NCBI GenBank assembly: GCA_045805185.1
Contig: JBJMLS010000027.1
Coordinates: forward strand, 1-15,497
Source of the DNA: JAHEYF01 sp045805185
GTDB lineage: Bacteria > Bacteroidota > Bacteroidia > B-17B0 > Aurantibacillaceae
Length of the DNA stretch: 15,497 nt
Reading direction: 5' to 3'
Part shown: positions 6,882-14,083 of the stretch, piece after piece
Layout: the number at the start of each line of letters is the position of its first letter
How positions within the stretch are numbered: position 1 is the stretch's first letter
Translations under genes and position numbers: made by a program
Notes under the pieces: model-generated
What the model was told of the DNA's origin: nothing
Seen by the model: only the letters and a program-made list of their open reading frames with translations
Databases searched by the model: none

Positions 6882-7508
6882 CTATACAGGAAGGTAGACC
6901 AGCTTTTTGGTCTCGAAGAATTCTTCTGTAAAGAATTTCTTCAGCTCATAGATCTTTACTTTTTTGGAAAAGTCTTTCAGCTCTTCGCTGAGATCGCCGC
7001 CTTTTAAATAGAGGATCCCGTTAGGCAGCGTATTGAAGGAAGTGCGGAGGAACTTGCTCTGTACCCAGGTATAGAATTCAGGGAACTCGGTTACCGCGCG
7101 GCTCACTACAAAATCAAATTTATCGTTCACCGTTTCGCTACGGGCATGCTCGGCAAAAATATTGCTCAAGCCAATACCTTCAGCCACCGCGTTCACTACT
7201 TTTATTTTTTTCCCAACCGAATCCATTAAATGAAAATGACAATCCGGAAAAAGGATCGCGAGCGGGATGCCCGGAAATCCGCCGCCGGTACCCACATCCA
7301 GTATTTTTGTGCGCGGCTTGAATTGGATCACTTTTGCGATGGCCAGTGAATGAAGCACGTGCCTTTCGTAAAGCAGGTCAATGTCTTTTCTTGAGATCAC
7401 GTTGATCTTCGCGTTCCATTCGGAATAGAGGCCGGATAATTGTTCGAATTGCTGCTGCTGCTGTGCGCTTAAGCCGGGGAAGTACTTAAAAATTAATCCT
7501 GCTTTCAA
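6882..7508 (-). CDS. rsmG: 16S rRNA (guanine-527 N7) methyltransferase RsmG
   Basis: 208 residues, normal for RsmG (GidB). It methylates N7 of G527 in 16S rRNA using S-adenosylmethionine. The SAM-binding glycine motif KILDVGTGGGFPGIPLAI spans 68-85, an acidic strand end HLMDSVGKK lies at 93-101, and FDFVVSRAV at 131-139 is the usual RsmG signature. The N-terminal helix region WNAKINVISRKD (31-42) also fits. A short poly-Gln run (16-20) comes from a CAG-type repeat and is outside the catalytic fold. ATG 7508 lies 2 bases after the sigma-factor stop, so the gene is translated as the last member of a three-gene operon. Confidence 0.96.
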   Translation of the reverse strand: MKAGLIFKYFPGLSAQQQQQFEQLSGLYSEWNAKINVISRKDIDLLYERHVLHSLAIAKVIQFKPRTKILDVGTGGGFPGIPLAILFPDCHFHLMDSVGKKIKVVNAVAEGIGLSNIFAEHARSETVNDKFDFVVSRAVTEFPEFYTWVQSKFLRTSFNTLPNGILYLKGGDLSEELKDFSKKVKIYELKKFFTEEFFETKKLVYLPV

Positions 7509-7510
7509 AA

Positions 7511-8131
7511 TTAAATTTTATGTTCCGAATTTTTGAGAATGTTGTAGAGGAAATCGCGGGCCCTGAAGAGCTGCGCTTTTACGGTGCCGATAGGAAGTTC
7601 CAGTTTGGAAGAGATCTCTTCATAACTGAGTTCTTCGAAGTAGCGCATTTCGATCAGTTGCCTGTATTTTGGCTTTAATTTTTCCACCACATCACGCATC
7701 ATTTCTACTTTTTGTTTTCTAACCAGGTGTTGTTCCGGGTCGGCTCCTTCAGCTTTTACATGAATGCCCATTTCTCCGCCTTCGTCGTTCTCAAAGGTCC
7801 GGTCGAGGGAAAAGAGGTTCTCATTTTTCTTACGGCGGATAAAATCGATGGCGTTATTGGAGGCGATCTTGAACAGCCAGGTGCTGAACGCGAAGCTGGG
7901 TGTGTACTGGTGGAGGCGCTTAAACGCTTTTCCAAAAGCTTCAATGGTAAGATCATCCGCGTCATCCTTGTTATTTACCATTTTCAACAGCATGAAATAA
8001 ACCGAATCGCGGTAACGATCCATCAGCTCGGCGTAAGCCTTCTGATCCATCTTATCCAATGCCAGGCGGATCAGCTTGTAATCGTGTACCGCTTTGGTAG
8101 AGAGATTTTCACTCGGTTCTAATTCTTCCAT
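7511..8131 (-). CDS. ECF-type RNA polymerase sigma factor (sigma-70 family)
   Basis: 206 residues. Region 2 lies at about 36-102, with the core-binding and -10 recognition helices (DDADDLTIEAFGKAFKRL, then FSTWLFKIASNNAIDFIRR). Region 4 lies at about 144-197, with the helix-turn-helix LSYEEISSKLELPIGTVKAQ at 169-188. There is no region 3, as in ECF factors. A linker of about 40 residues is acidic (ENDEGGEMG). No anti-sigma gene is adjacent; upstream and overlapping by 13 bases is a glycosyltransferase, and rsmG starts 2 bases after its stop. The target promoters are unknown. The lack of a neighbouring anti-sigma suggests control at the level of expression or by a partner elsewhere, which is inference. 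Confidence 0.93.
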   Translation of the reverse strand: MEELEPSENLSTKAVHDYKLIRLALDKMDQKAYAELMDRYRDSVYFMLLKMVNNKDDADDLTIEAFGKAFKRLHQYTPSFAFSTWLFKIASNNAIDFIRRKKNENLFSLDRTFENDEGGEMGIHVKAEGADPEQHLVRKQKVEMMRDVVEKLKPKYRQLIEMRYFEELSYEEISSKLELPIGTVKAQLFRARDFLYNILKNSEHKI

Positions 8132-9252
8132 TTGTTTGGTTTCGTAAATTTTTTGCTGATGTGAAGCGCCGGGTAAAGAAAAAGGAACACTACATCAAGC
8201 AAGATAAACCAGGGCAAGAGGTCTTTTTCTTTTAACCTTCTCATTGCCCCACTAAAGATAACCATTTGGACTATAATTTTCAATAAAAAAACGCCTAAGG
8301 CAATAAACAGGGCGTTTTTAAAGAACAATAATACGATGAACAAAGACCAGAAAAGATAGTTTATTGTGTAAAAGAATCCAAGCTTTGCTTTTGTGGAAGT
8401 TTTGTAGAGCGGCGCTGTCGACAGATGTCTCTTCTTCTGGTCCCACCAGGCGCTTAGTTTTTTTTCAGGAATGGAAGAGGTAAAGCTTTCCGGGTCGAGC
8501 ACCACAGCTGTATTGTTAACCGTTGCGGCCTGGTTGATGAACAGATCATCATCCCCCGATTTAATATGGTAATGCGTGGAAAAACCCTTGTGCCGGAAAA
8601 AAAGTTCTTTTTTATAAGAAAGATTTCTTCCAACGCCCATATAGGCTTTATTCTTCAGCGCCAGTGAAAGATATTGCAGGGCGATCATGAATGTATCGAA
8701 ACGGATGAGCTTATTCAGGAAACCGCTTTCCTTGCGGTAGGCGCCATAGCCGAGTACGATCTCTTTGCTCTCCGCATAACCTTCCATCATGCGCGCGATC
8801 CACTGTTCGCTTTCGGGACAGCAATCCGCGTCTGTCATCAGCAAATGCTCATATTTAGCGCCTTTGATCCCAACAAGCATCGCGAACTTTTTTCCTGTTT
8901 TGTAATAGCCGTCCTCTTTGATCGTAATGGTCTTCAGGTTGGTGAAGATCTTCGAATATTCCCGCAATACGTCTTCCGTATTATCCAGCGAGCAATCGTT
9001 CACCACAATTACTTCGAATTCCGGATAATCCTGCGTGAGTATTTTCGGGAGGAACTCCGTAAGGTTGTCCCCTTCGTTGCGCGCGCACATGATGATCGAA
9101 ACAGGTGGCTTCTGATCTAAAGGAGTGGATGTCTTTTTATAAAAAGCGAGTTTGGAAAAAGTACCCAGGTAAATAACAAGCTGGAGCAGGAACACGAATG
9201 CGAAAAGAGCAAGGAGGACAAGTTCTATGTTCAGCTGGGAGAGATCAGGCAT
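8119..9252 (-). CDS. Membrane-bound family 2 glycosyltransferase
   Basis: 377 residues from ATG 9252. A longer frame reaches 9399, but it would overlap the divergent phosphatase gene and adds an arginine-rich stretch unlike the family. An N-terminal membrane helix (11-30) precedes the GT2 fold: SIIMCARNEGDNL (52-64), VNDCSLDNTE (84-93), the metal-binding DAD in LLMTDADCC (141-143), a DD motif in SGDDDLF (232-238), and QKKRH at 272-276 in place of the processive QxxRW. Three to four helices follow (292-362). It probably transfers a sugar from a nucleotide sugar at the inner-membrane face into a polysaccharide or glycolipid; the acceptor is unknown. It is first in the operon with the sigma factor and rsmG, and its stop overlaps the sigma start. 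Confidence 0.88.
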   Translation of the reverse strand: MPDLSQLNIELVLLALFAFVFLLQLVIYLGTFSKLAFYKKTSTPLDQKPPVSIIMCARNEGDNLTEFLPKILTQDYPEFEVIVVNDCSLDNTEDVLREYSKIFTNLKTITIKEDGYYKTGKKFAMLVGIKGAKYEHLLMTDADCCPESEQWIARMMEGYAESKEIVLGYGAYRKESGFLNKLIRFDTFMIALQYLSLALKNKAYMGVGRNLSYKKELFFRHKGFSTHYHIKSGDDDLFINQAATVNNTAVVLDPESFTSSIPEKKLSAWWDQKKRHLSTAPLYKTSTKAKLGFFYTINYLFWSLFIVLLFFKNALFIALGVFLLKIIVQMVIFSGAMRRLKEKDLLPWFILLDVVFLFLYPALHISKKFTKPNKWKN

Positions 9253-9258
9253 ATCCTG

Positions 9259-9266
9259 CAAAAATA
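9259..9266 (-). promoter_or_regulatory. Candidate -7 box before the glycosyltransferase operon
   Basis: Minus strand TATTTTTG matches TAnnTTTG, but no TTG sits at 19 bases and transcription would start almost at the chosen ATG (9252), implying a leaderless or very short leader. Tentative. Confidence 0.25.
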
Positions 9267-9293
9267 AATACCCTGTCCCTGCAAGGTTTCTGT

Positions 9294-9301
9294 TATCTTT
9301 G
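9294..9301 (+). promoter_or_regulatory. Candidate -7 box for the phosphatase-tgt transcript
   Basis: TATCTTTG matches TAnnTTTG exactly and lies 28 bases before the GTG start. The upstream element is poor: CTG instead of TTG, at 18 bases. Likely promoter of the 9330-12359 gene run. Confidence 0.45.
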
Positions 9302-9329
9302 CATTTATTAAACAAAGTAATTAACAAAG

Positions 9330-9989
9330 GTGATCGAGGCAGTAATATTTGACATGGACGGAGTGCTGGTAGATTCCGAACCCTTCTGGCGCACCGCAAT
9401 GATCAAGGGATTCAGGGAAGTGGGGATCGACTTTACGGATGAACATTGTAAAAGTACAACAGGGATGCGATTTGACGAGGTTGTAAAATACTGGCATCAC
9501 CGTTCCCCCTGGACCAATAAAACAACAACTGAAGTGGAACAAGGCGTGCTGGATCACTTATGCGAGCTGATCAATGAGCAGGGAATGCCAATGCCCGGAG
9601 CGCTTGAGGCGATCACCCGGTTTAAGAGCGAGGGAAGAAAGATCGGATTGGCTACTTCATCCTATAACCGCCTCGTAGATGTCATCCTTACACGACTGGA
9701 AGCGCGCCATCATTTTCACGCGATCGAATCCGCGGAGCACCTCGAATTCGGCAAGCCGCATCCACAGGTGTTCCTGAACTGCGCCGCGGCTTTGGGGGTT
9801 AAGCCTGAGCGCTGCCTGGTGATCGAAGATTCCGTGAACGGTGTGATCTCCGCCAAAGCAGCCCGGATGAAAGTTATTGCAGTCCCCGATCCTTCCGATT
9901 TTTATGATCCGAGATTCGCTATTGCAGACCTTAAGCTGAATTCATTAAAAGAGCTTGACCCTGCAATTCTTCAACAAACCTTTACCTGA
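9330..9989 (+). CDS. hxpB: HAD-superfamily sugar-phosphate phosphatase, HxpB/YniC-like
   Basis: 219 residues from a GTG start. HAD motifs are complete: motif I DMDGVLVDSE (nucleophile Asp8, acid/base Asp10), motif II in GLATSSYN (Ser/Thr 109-111), motif III Lys142 in FGKPHPQVFLN, and motif IV EDSVNG (166-171). An alpha-helical cap lies between residues 16 and 85. The stretches GKPHPQVFLNCAAALGV and EDSVNGVISAKAARM closely resemble, from memory, E. coli HxpB (YniC), a hexitol/2-deoxyglucose-6-phosphate phosphatase; beta-phosphoglucomutase relatives share the fold but differ there. It removes phosphate from small phosphosugars; the exact substrate is unproven. It is 8 bases upstream of tgt. The GTG start is favoured because MIEAVIFDMDG is the canonical beginning and the frame has no better ATG. 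Confidence 0.85.
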   Translation: MIEAVIFDMDGVLVDSEPFWRTAMIKGFREVGIDFTDEHCKSTTGMRFDEVVKYWHHRSPWTNKTTTEVEQGVLDHLCELINEQGMPMPGALEAITRFKSEGRKIGLATSSYNRLVDVILTRLEARHHFHAIESAEHLEFGKPHPQVFLNCAAALGVKPERCLVIEDSVNGVISAKAARMKVIAVPDPSDFYDPRFAIADLKLNSLKELDPAILQQTFT

Positions 9990-9997
9990 TCTTCCAA

Positions 9998-11128
9998 TTG
10001 AAATTCCACTTACAACATACAGACCCCTTATCGAAAGCGCGCACAGGTATTCTTGAAACCGCGCACGGCACAATAGAAACGCCCATATTCATGCCTGTGG
10101 GAACAGCGGGAACCGTGAAGGCTATTCACCAGCGTGAGCTGAAAGAAGACATTAAAGCGCAGATCATTTTAGGGAACACCTATCACCTGTACCTGCGTCC
10201 GGGACTTGAAGTGCTAAAGAACGCTGGCGGCTTGCACAAATTTAACGGCTGGGACAAGCCCATTCTTACCGACAGCGGCGGTTACCAGGTATTTTCACTT
10301 GCCAACCAGCGCAAGCTTACCGAAGAAGGAGCAACTTTTAAATCGCACATCGACGGTTCCTCGCATTTATTCACACCCGAAAGTGTGATGGATATTGAGC
10401 GCACGATCGGCGCAGACATTATGATGGCCTTTGATGAATGCACGCCTTATCCCTGTGAATACAAATACGCGGAAAACTCACTTGGTCTGACGCATCGCTG
10501 GCTCGACCGCTGCATCGCGCGTTTCGGCAGCACGGAACCGAAATACGGCTATGAGCAAACCTTGTTTCCAATTGTTCAGGGCAGCGTTTACAAGGACCTG
10601 CGCATGCGCTCGGCTGAGTTCATCGCCTCAAAGAACTGCGAAGGGAACGCCATTGGCGGCTTAAGCGTGGGCGAGCCCGCTGAGGACATGTATGCAATGA
10701 CGGAAGTGGTGTGTAACATACTGCCTGCGGATAAGCCGCGTTACCTGATGGGCGTGGGAACTCCTGTAAATATTCTGGAAAGCATCGCATTGGGCATTGA
10801 TATGTTCGATTGCGTGATGCCTACACGTAATGCCAGACACGGTTTGTTGTTCACGCAGAACGGGATCATCAATATCCGCAATGAAAAATGGAAGAACGAT
10901 TTTTCAGCGCTCGACGAAAATGGCACCGCCTTCGTGGACACGCAATACAATAAAGCTTACCTGAGGCACCTGGTCATTTGTAATGAGATCTTAGCCGCGC
11001 AGATCGCAAGCATTCACAACGTGGCTTTTTACCTTTGGCTGGTTGGCGAGGCAAGACGAAGAATTGGTGACGGAAGCTTTTACGAATGGAAGAATAAAAT
11101 GGTGAAGCAGATGGCAGTGAGGTTGTAG
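9998..11128 (+). CDS. tgt: tRNA-guanine (queuine) transglycosylase
   Basis: 376 residues from a TTG start (MKFHLQHTDP, the normal family beginning). It exchanges guanine-34 of GUN-anticodon tRNAs for the queuosine precursor. Visible: TDSGGYQVFS (general acid/base Asp92), GNAIGGLSVGEP (217-227), and FDCVMPTRNARHG with nucleophile Asp271. The zinc site usual for the family, C-x-C-x2-C plus His, is altered: the segment at 311-325 reads AFVDTQYNKAYLRHL with no cysteine, while His340 in SIHN is kept. From memory Bacteroidota Tgt proteins share this cysteine loss, so it is more likely a lineage trait than damage. The gene is separated by 8 bases from the phosphatase, and its 3' end is followed directly by the heptamer repeat. 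Confidence 0.97.
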   Translation: MKFHLQHTDPLSKARTGILETAHGTIETPIFMPVGTAGTVKAIHQRELKEDIKAQIILGNTYHLYLRPGLEVLKNAGGLHKFNGWDKPILTDSGGYQVFSLANQRKLTEEGATFKSHIDGSSHLFTPESVMDIERTIGADIMMAFDECTPYPCEYKYAENSLGLTHRWLDRCIARFGSTEPKYGYEQTLFPIVQGSVYKDLRMRSAEFIASKNCEGNAIGGLSVGEPAEDMYAMTEVVCNILPADKPRYLMGVGTPVNILESIALGIDMFDCVMPTRNARHGLLFTQNGIINIRNEKWKNDFSALDENGTAFVDTQYNKAYLRHLVICNEILAAQIASIHNVAFYLWLVGEARRRIGDGSFYEWKNKMVKQMAVRL

Positions 11129-11133
11129 AACTG

Positions 11134-11210
11134 GATACAGGATTTAAGACACAGGATTCAAGACAGAAGATTCAAGATTCAAGACACAGGATTTAAGACA
11201 CAAGACATTG
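11134..11210. repeat. Heptanucleotide repeat array (consensus GAYNYAR) between tgt and the permease gene
   Basis: Eleven consecutive 7-bp units starting with GA, e.g. GATTCAA, GACACAG, GATTTAA. The pairs GATTYAA+GACACAR recur so that a 14-bp higher unit is also visible (11141, 11155, 11176, 11190). The last unit, GACATTG (11204-11210), ends in the TTG start of the next gene. The array fills almost the whole intergenic space, leaving no recognisable SD or -7 box. The units run in frame with the permease from 11148 without a stop, but contain no ATG. Confidence 0.85.
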
Positions 11211-12359
11211 GCTATTTTAAAGAAACTAGACATATATATCCTCAAGCGTTTTTTAGGAACCTTTGTGTTTTCTATTGTACTGATCATTTGCATCATTATT
11301 ATTTTTGATATTTCTGAAAAGATCGATGACTTTATCAATGCGCCATTAAGAGCGATCATCTTCGAGCATTACCTGAACTTTGTTCCCTACTTCATCAATA
11401 TGCTCAGTCCGCTGTTTACCTTCATCGCGGTTATTTTCTTTACTTCAAAAATGGCATCGCGTTATGAAACCGTCGCGATCCTTAGCAGCGGGATCAGTTA
11501 TGCCCGTTTCCTTCGTCCGTATATGATAGGCGCAGCCATGATCACGGGAGCCTCACTTTTCTCCAGTCATTTTATTATTCCAAAGGCCACGCGCATAAAG
11601 CAGGCTTTTGAGGATAAGTATGTAAATACCGGGTACCAGAACCGCGATCAGAATATTCACAGGCAGGTAACAAAAGGCACAATGGTTTACCTGGAATCCT
11701 ACAGCACCACGGATCAGACCGGCTACAAATTCACGATCGAAAAAGTAAAGGATTTTAAACTGAATTACCTGCTTACTGCAGACCTGGTAAGATGGGACAG
11801 CATTAAAGAGCTTTGGCACGTGGTAAATTATTGCGAGCGCTTCATTGATGTGCGACCGGAGCAAGCAAGCGCCGATAGCATAACACTGGAGGACATGAAA
11901 AAGAAAAAATCCACGATCGGTAATTATAAAGAAACCCTTCGCTTTGGCAAGGACAAGGAACTGAAGATCGATTTTACGCCAAAGGATCTTGGCCGCCTGG
12001 AAAGCAAAGTGGAAATCATGACCTATCCTGAATTGAAGAAATTTATCGCCAAGGAAAAAGAAAAGGGCTCGTCGGGAATTGAACGTTTTGAAGTGGAGAA
12101 TTACAAGCGGACCTCTTTTCCATTTGCAACCTTTATTCTTACACTGATCGGTGTCGCTATTTCTTCGCGTAAGATCCGCGGAGGAATTGGCATGCACCTG
12201 GCGCTGGGATTATTGCTGGCGGCATCCTATGTATTGTTCCTGCATGTTTCGTCCATTTTTGCAGTGAATGGAATGCTCTCGCCTTTTGTTGCGGTATGGA
12301 TCCCGAATGTGATCTATTCGCTTATTGCTTTTTACCTTTTGAAAACGGCACAGAAGTAA
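11208..12359 (+). CDS. LptF/LptG-type inner-membrane permease (YjgP/YjgQ family)
   Basis: 383 residues from TTG 11208. By family, it is a membrane subunit of the Lpt machine that lifts lipopolysaccharide from the inner membrane. The N-terminal helices fit: LDIYILKRFLGTFVFSIVLI (8-27), a conserved FDISEKIDDF (33-42), a second helix near 66-80, and a third near 103-118. A periplasmic domain of about 190 residues follows, then three C-terminal helices from about 300 on, with SFPFATFILTLIGVAISSRK and LALGLLLAASYVLFLHVSS. LptF and LptG cannot be told apart safely here. Upstream codons stay open to 11148 but offer no ATG, so TTG is the best start. It ends 5 bases from the convergent FAD-oxidase gene. 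Confidence 0.88.
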   Translation: MAILKKLDIYILKRFLGTFVFSIVLIICIIIIFDISEKIDDFINAPLRAIIFEHYLNFVPYFINMLSPLFTFIAVIFFTSKMASRYETVAILSSGISYARFLRPYMIGAAMITGASLFSSHFIIPKATRIKQAFEDKYVNTGYQNRDQNIHRQVTKGTMVYLESYSTTDQTGYKFTIEKVKDFKLNYLLTADLVRWDSIKELWHVVNYCERFIDVRPEQASADSITLEDMKKKKSTIGNYKETLRFGKDKELKIDFTPKDLGRLESKVEIMTYPELKKFIAKEKEKGSSGIERFEVENYKRTSFPFATFILTLIGVAISSRKIRGGIGMHLALGLLLAASYVLFLHVSSIFAVNGMLSPFVAVWIPNVIYSLIAFYLLKTAQK

Positions 12360-12364
12360 TTACA

Positions 12365-13849
12365 TCACACCTTCACGCTTTGTTCGTGCCGGATCACATT
12401 TTCCGGATCGTATTTCTTTTTTATTTCCTGGAGACGCTTGTAATTTTCTCCGTAGTATGCAGTTTCCCAATTGCGGAATCCCAGATCGGGATAATTGATA
12501 TACTCGCGGCTGATCCCATTGTCCTGGAAAATATCCCTCACTTCCTGATAAGCCGCGATCATTTTTTCTCCCTGCTCTTCCTTCTTCCAATAAGTTTGCA
12601 GTTCGGATAGATAAGGATAAGCGCGGTGCGGAAAGGCAGAGGCTTTTTCCAGTTCAGGATCGCTGATCTTTCCCCCAAGGGTGCCAATGGAAAGCAGCAT
12701 CCCCGAAGTGGAAGATATTTTTTCAAGGGTTGGGACAATGAAATTCCGGATGTCCTCAAAATCCTTGTACAGGCCAACAGATGAATTTTTCGCGTAAAGC
12801 GGCGTCTGGATCCCGTAGAAATTCTGCACGGCCGAATGTAATTCCTGCGGTTTGCCTAAAGAAACCTTTTCGGTAATGCCCGACAATTCTGTAATTATCT
12901 TTTTTACTTCTTCCGTTTCCTCGCCGAAATTGGTGAGCAGGATAAAAACGGTCTTGCCATTCAATACATAAACCGAGAAGCAGGAGGGAGGAAGATCAGC
13001 GGTAAGCGTGAACCATTTCTCCAGTATAGCTGCGGCTGTCTGCGCATCGGATTTAAATTTGCGGAAACGGTGACTGGTGAGTGTTCCGGGAGCAGGCTGC
13101 GTTTGAAATCTCATTTCAGTGACCACGCCAAAGTTCCCGCTTCCACCGCCTTTGCAGGCCCACAGCAATTCCGGATCATCTGCGGTGCTGATAATATTTC
13201 CTTTTCCATCCACCATTTTCAGCTCCAGTAAATTATCGCAGGTGAGTCCGTACTTGCGCGCGTACATGCCGTAACCGCCGCCAAGCGATAAGCCGCCGAC
13301 AGCAACCCCTCCGCAGGAACCCCCGGGCAGTACCCTTCCTTTTGGGAGAAGCTCATCGTACAATTCAGAAAGTGTACAGGCGGGACCAAGAATTGCAGTT
13401 CCGTCTTCGTTCAGTTCTATGTTTTTTAATTTGGAAAGGTTGATCACCATTCCGCCTTCATTAACGGAAAAGCCTTCAAGACTGTGCCCGCCGCTTTTAA
13501 TGGCAACAGGCAATTTATTTTCCCTCGCATAGTTTACAGCTTCAGCAACACCTTTTGCGTTCATGCATAAAGCAATGATCGCGGGAAACTTATTGAAGCG
13601 TTTGTTGTGGCCATGACGAAGGGTTTCATATTCCGCGTCACCTTTTTTATAATAGCTGACGTTCTCGTTGGAGAGGAGTGTTTTTTCTTTTTCAGGCCCA
13701 GGTGGAACGAGCGGTTTTTTCTCTTCCTGTATATTTTTGGTTTCTTTTTCAGGTTCCGTTCCACAGGCTGCTAAAAAAATTCCTGCGCTGCTGATCGCGA
13801 GGAGGCGGAGGAATTCGCGGCGTGATGGGCTGAAATATTTTTTTGTCAT
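12365..13849 (-). CDS. Tat-exported lipoprotein FAD-linked oxidase, berberine-bridge type
   Basis: 494 residues. The N terminus SRREFLRLLAIS (9-20) is a twin-arginine signal, followed by GIFLAAC, a lipobox with Cys29; the mature protein is thus probably exported folded and lipid-anchored. After a Glu/Lys/Pro linker (31-60) comes a PP-loop FAD-binding domain: VAIKSGGHSLEGFS (115-128) with His122, and LPGGSCGGVAVGGLSLGGGYG (174-194) with Cys179. These correspond to the two residues that bind the flavin covalently in bicovalent BBE-type oxidases. The C terminus has the BBE motif YINYPDLGF, then YYGENYKRLQEIKKKYDPEN. Relatives oxidise sugars or alkaloid-like substrates with O2; the substrate here is unknown. 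Single gene, convergent with the permease; a REP-like element lies upstream. Confidence 0.92.
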   Translation of the reverse strand: MTKKYFSPSRREFLRLLAISSAGIFLAACGTEPEKETKNIQEEKKPLVPPGPEKEKTLLSNENVSYYKKGDAEYETLRHGHNKRFNKFPAIIALCMNAKGVAEAVNYARENKLPVAIKSGGHSLEGFSVNEGGMVINLSKLKNIELNEDGTAILGPACTLSELYDELLPKGRVLPGGSCGGVAVGGLSLGGGYGMYARKYGLTCDNLLELKMVDGKGNIISTADDPELLWACKGGGSGNFGVVTEMRFQTQPAPGTLTSHRFRKFKSDAQTAAAILEKWFTLTADLPPSCFSVYVLNGKTVFILLTNFGEETEEVKKIITELSGITEKVSLGKPQELHSAVQNFYGIQTPLYAKNSSVGLYKDFEDIRNFIVPTLEKISSTSGMLLSIGTLGGKISDPELEKASAFPHRAYPYLSELQTYWKKEEQGEKMIAAYQEVRDIFQDNGISREYINYPDLGFRNWETAYYGENYKRLQEIKKKYDPENVIRHEQSVKV

Positions 13850-13878
13850 TCAATTATTTATTTCGTCGGTATTATATT

Positions 13879-13943
13879 CAAGCCCTTTAGGCTTGGGTGG
13901 GCGTTTATTTTTTGGTTATGCATATTGAAGTCCTTCGGACTTC
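13879..13943. repeat. Pair of REP-like hairpins
   Basis: Two short perfect inverted repeats 31 bases apart: CAAGCC/GGCTTG (13879-13895, 5-base loop) and GAAGTCC/GGACTTC (13927-13943, 3-base loop), separated by a GGGTGGGCG-containing, T-rich spacer. Both lie between two minus-strand genes (the FAD oxidase and ispE). The arrangement resembles repetitive extragenic palindromes; I recall similar GAAGTCC/CTTT hairpins in Bacteroidota, but copy number cannot be seen here. Confidence 0.5.
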
Positions 13944-14083
13944 TTAAACCGGATATGAATGATTAGGATGTATTTCGCTCAACATTAGTTATTGGGTTAG
14001 TGGCAAATTACTTTAGCCATTTTTTTAGTTTTTTCTTTGCAGTTTTGGTTGAATTAATTTCACCGAAGATAATACAATGATGG

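Noticed and set aside
9253..9399. N-terminal extension of the glycosyltransferase to an ATG at 9399
   Set aside because: It would overlap the divergent phosphatase coding region and its promoter, and adds 49 residues unlike the family before the natural MPDL start.
11134..11210. Possible CRISPR array
   Set aside because: 7-bp contiguous units without spacers; a simple tandem repeat, not a CRISPR.
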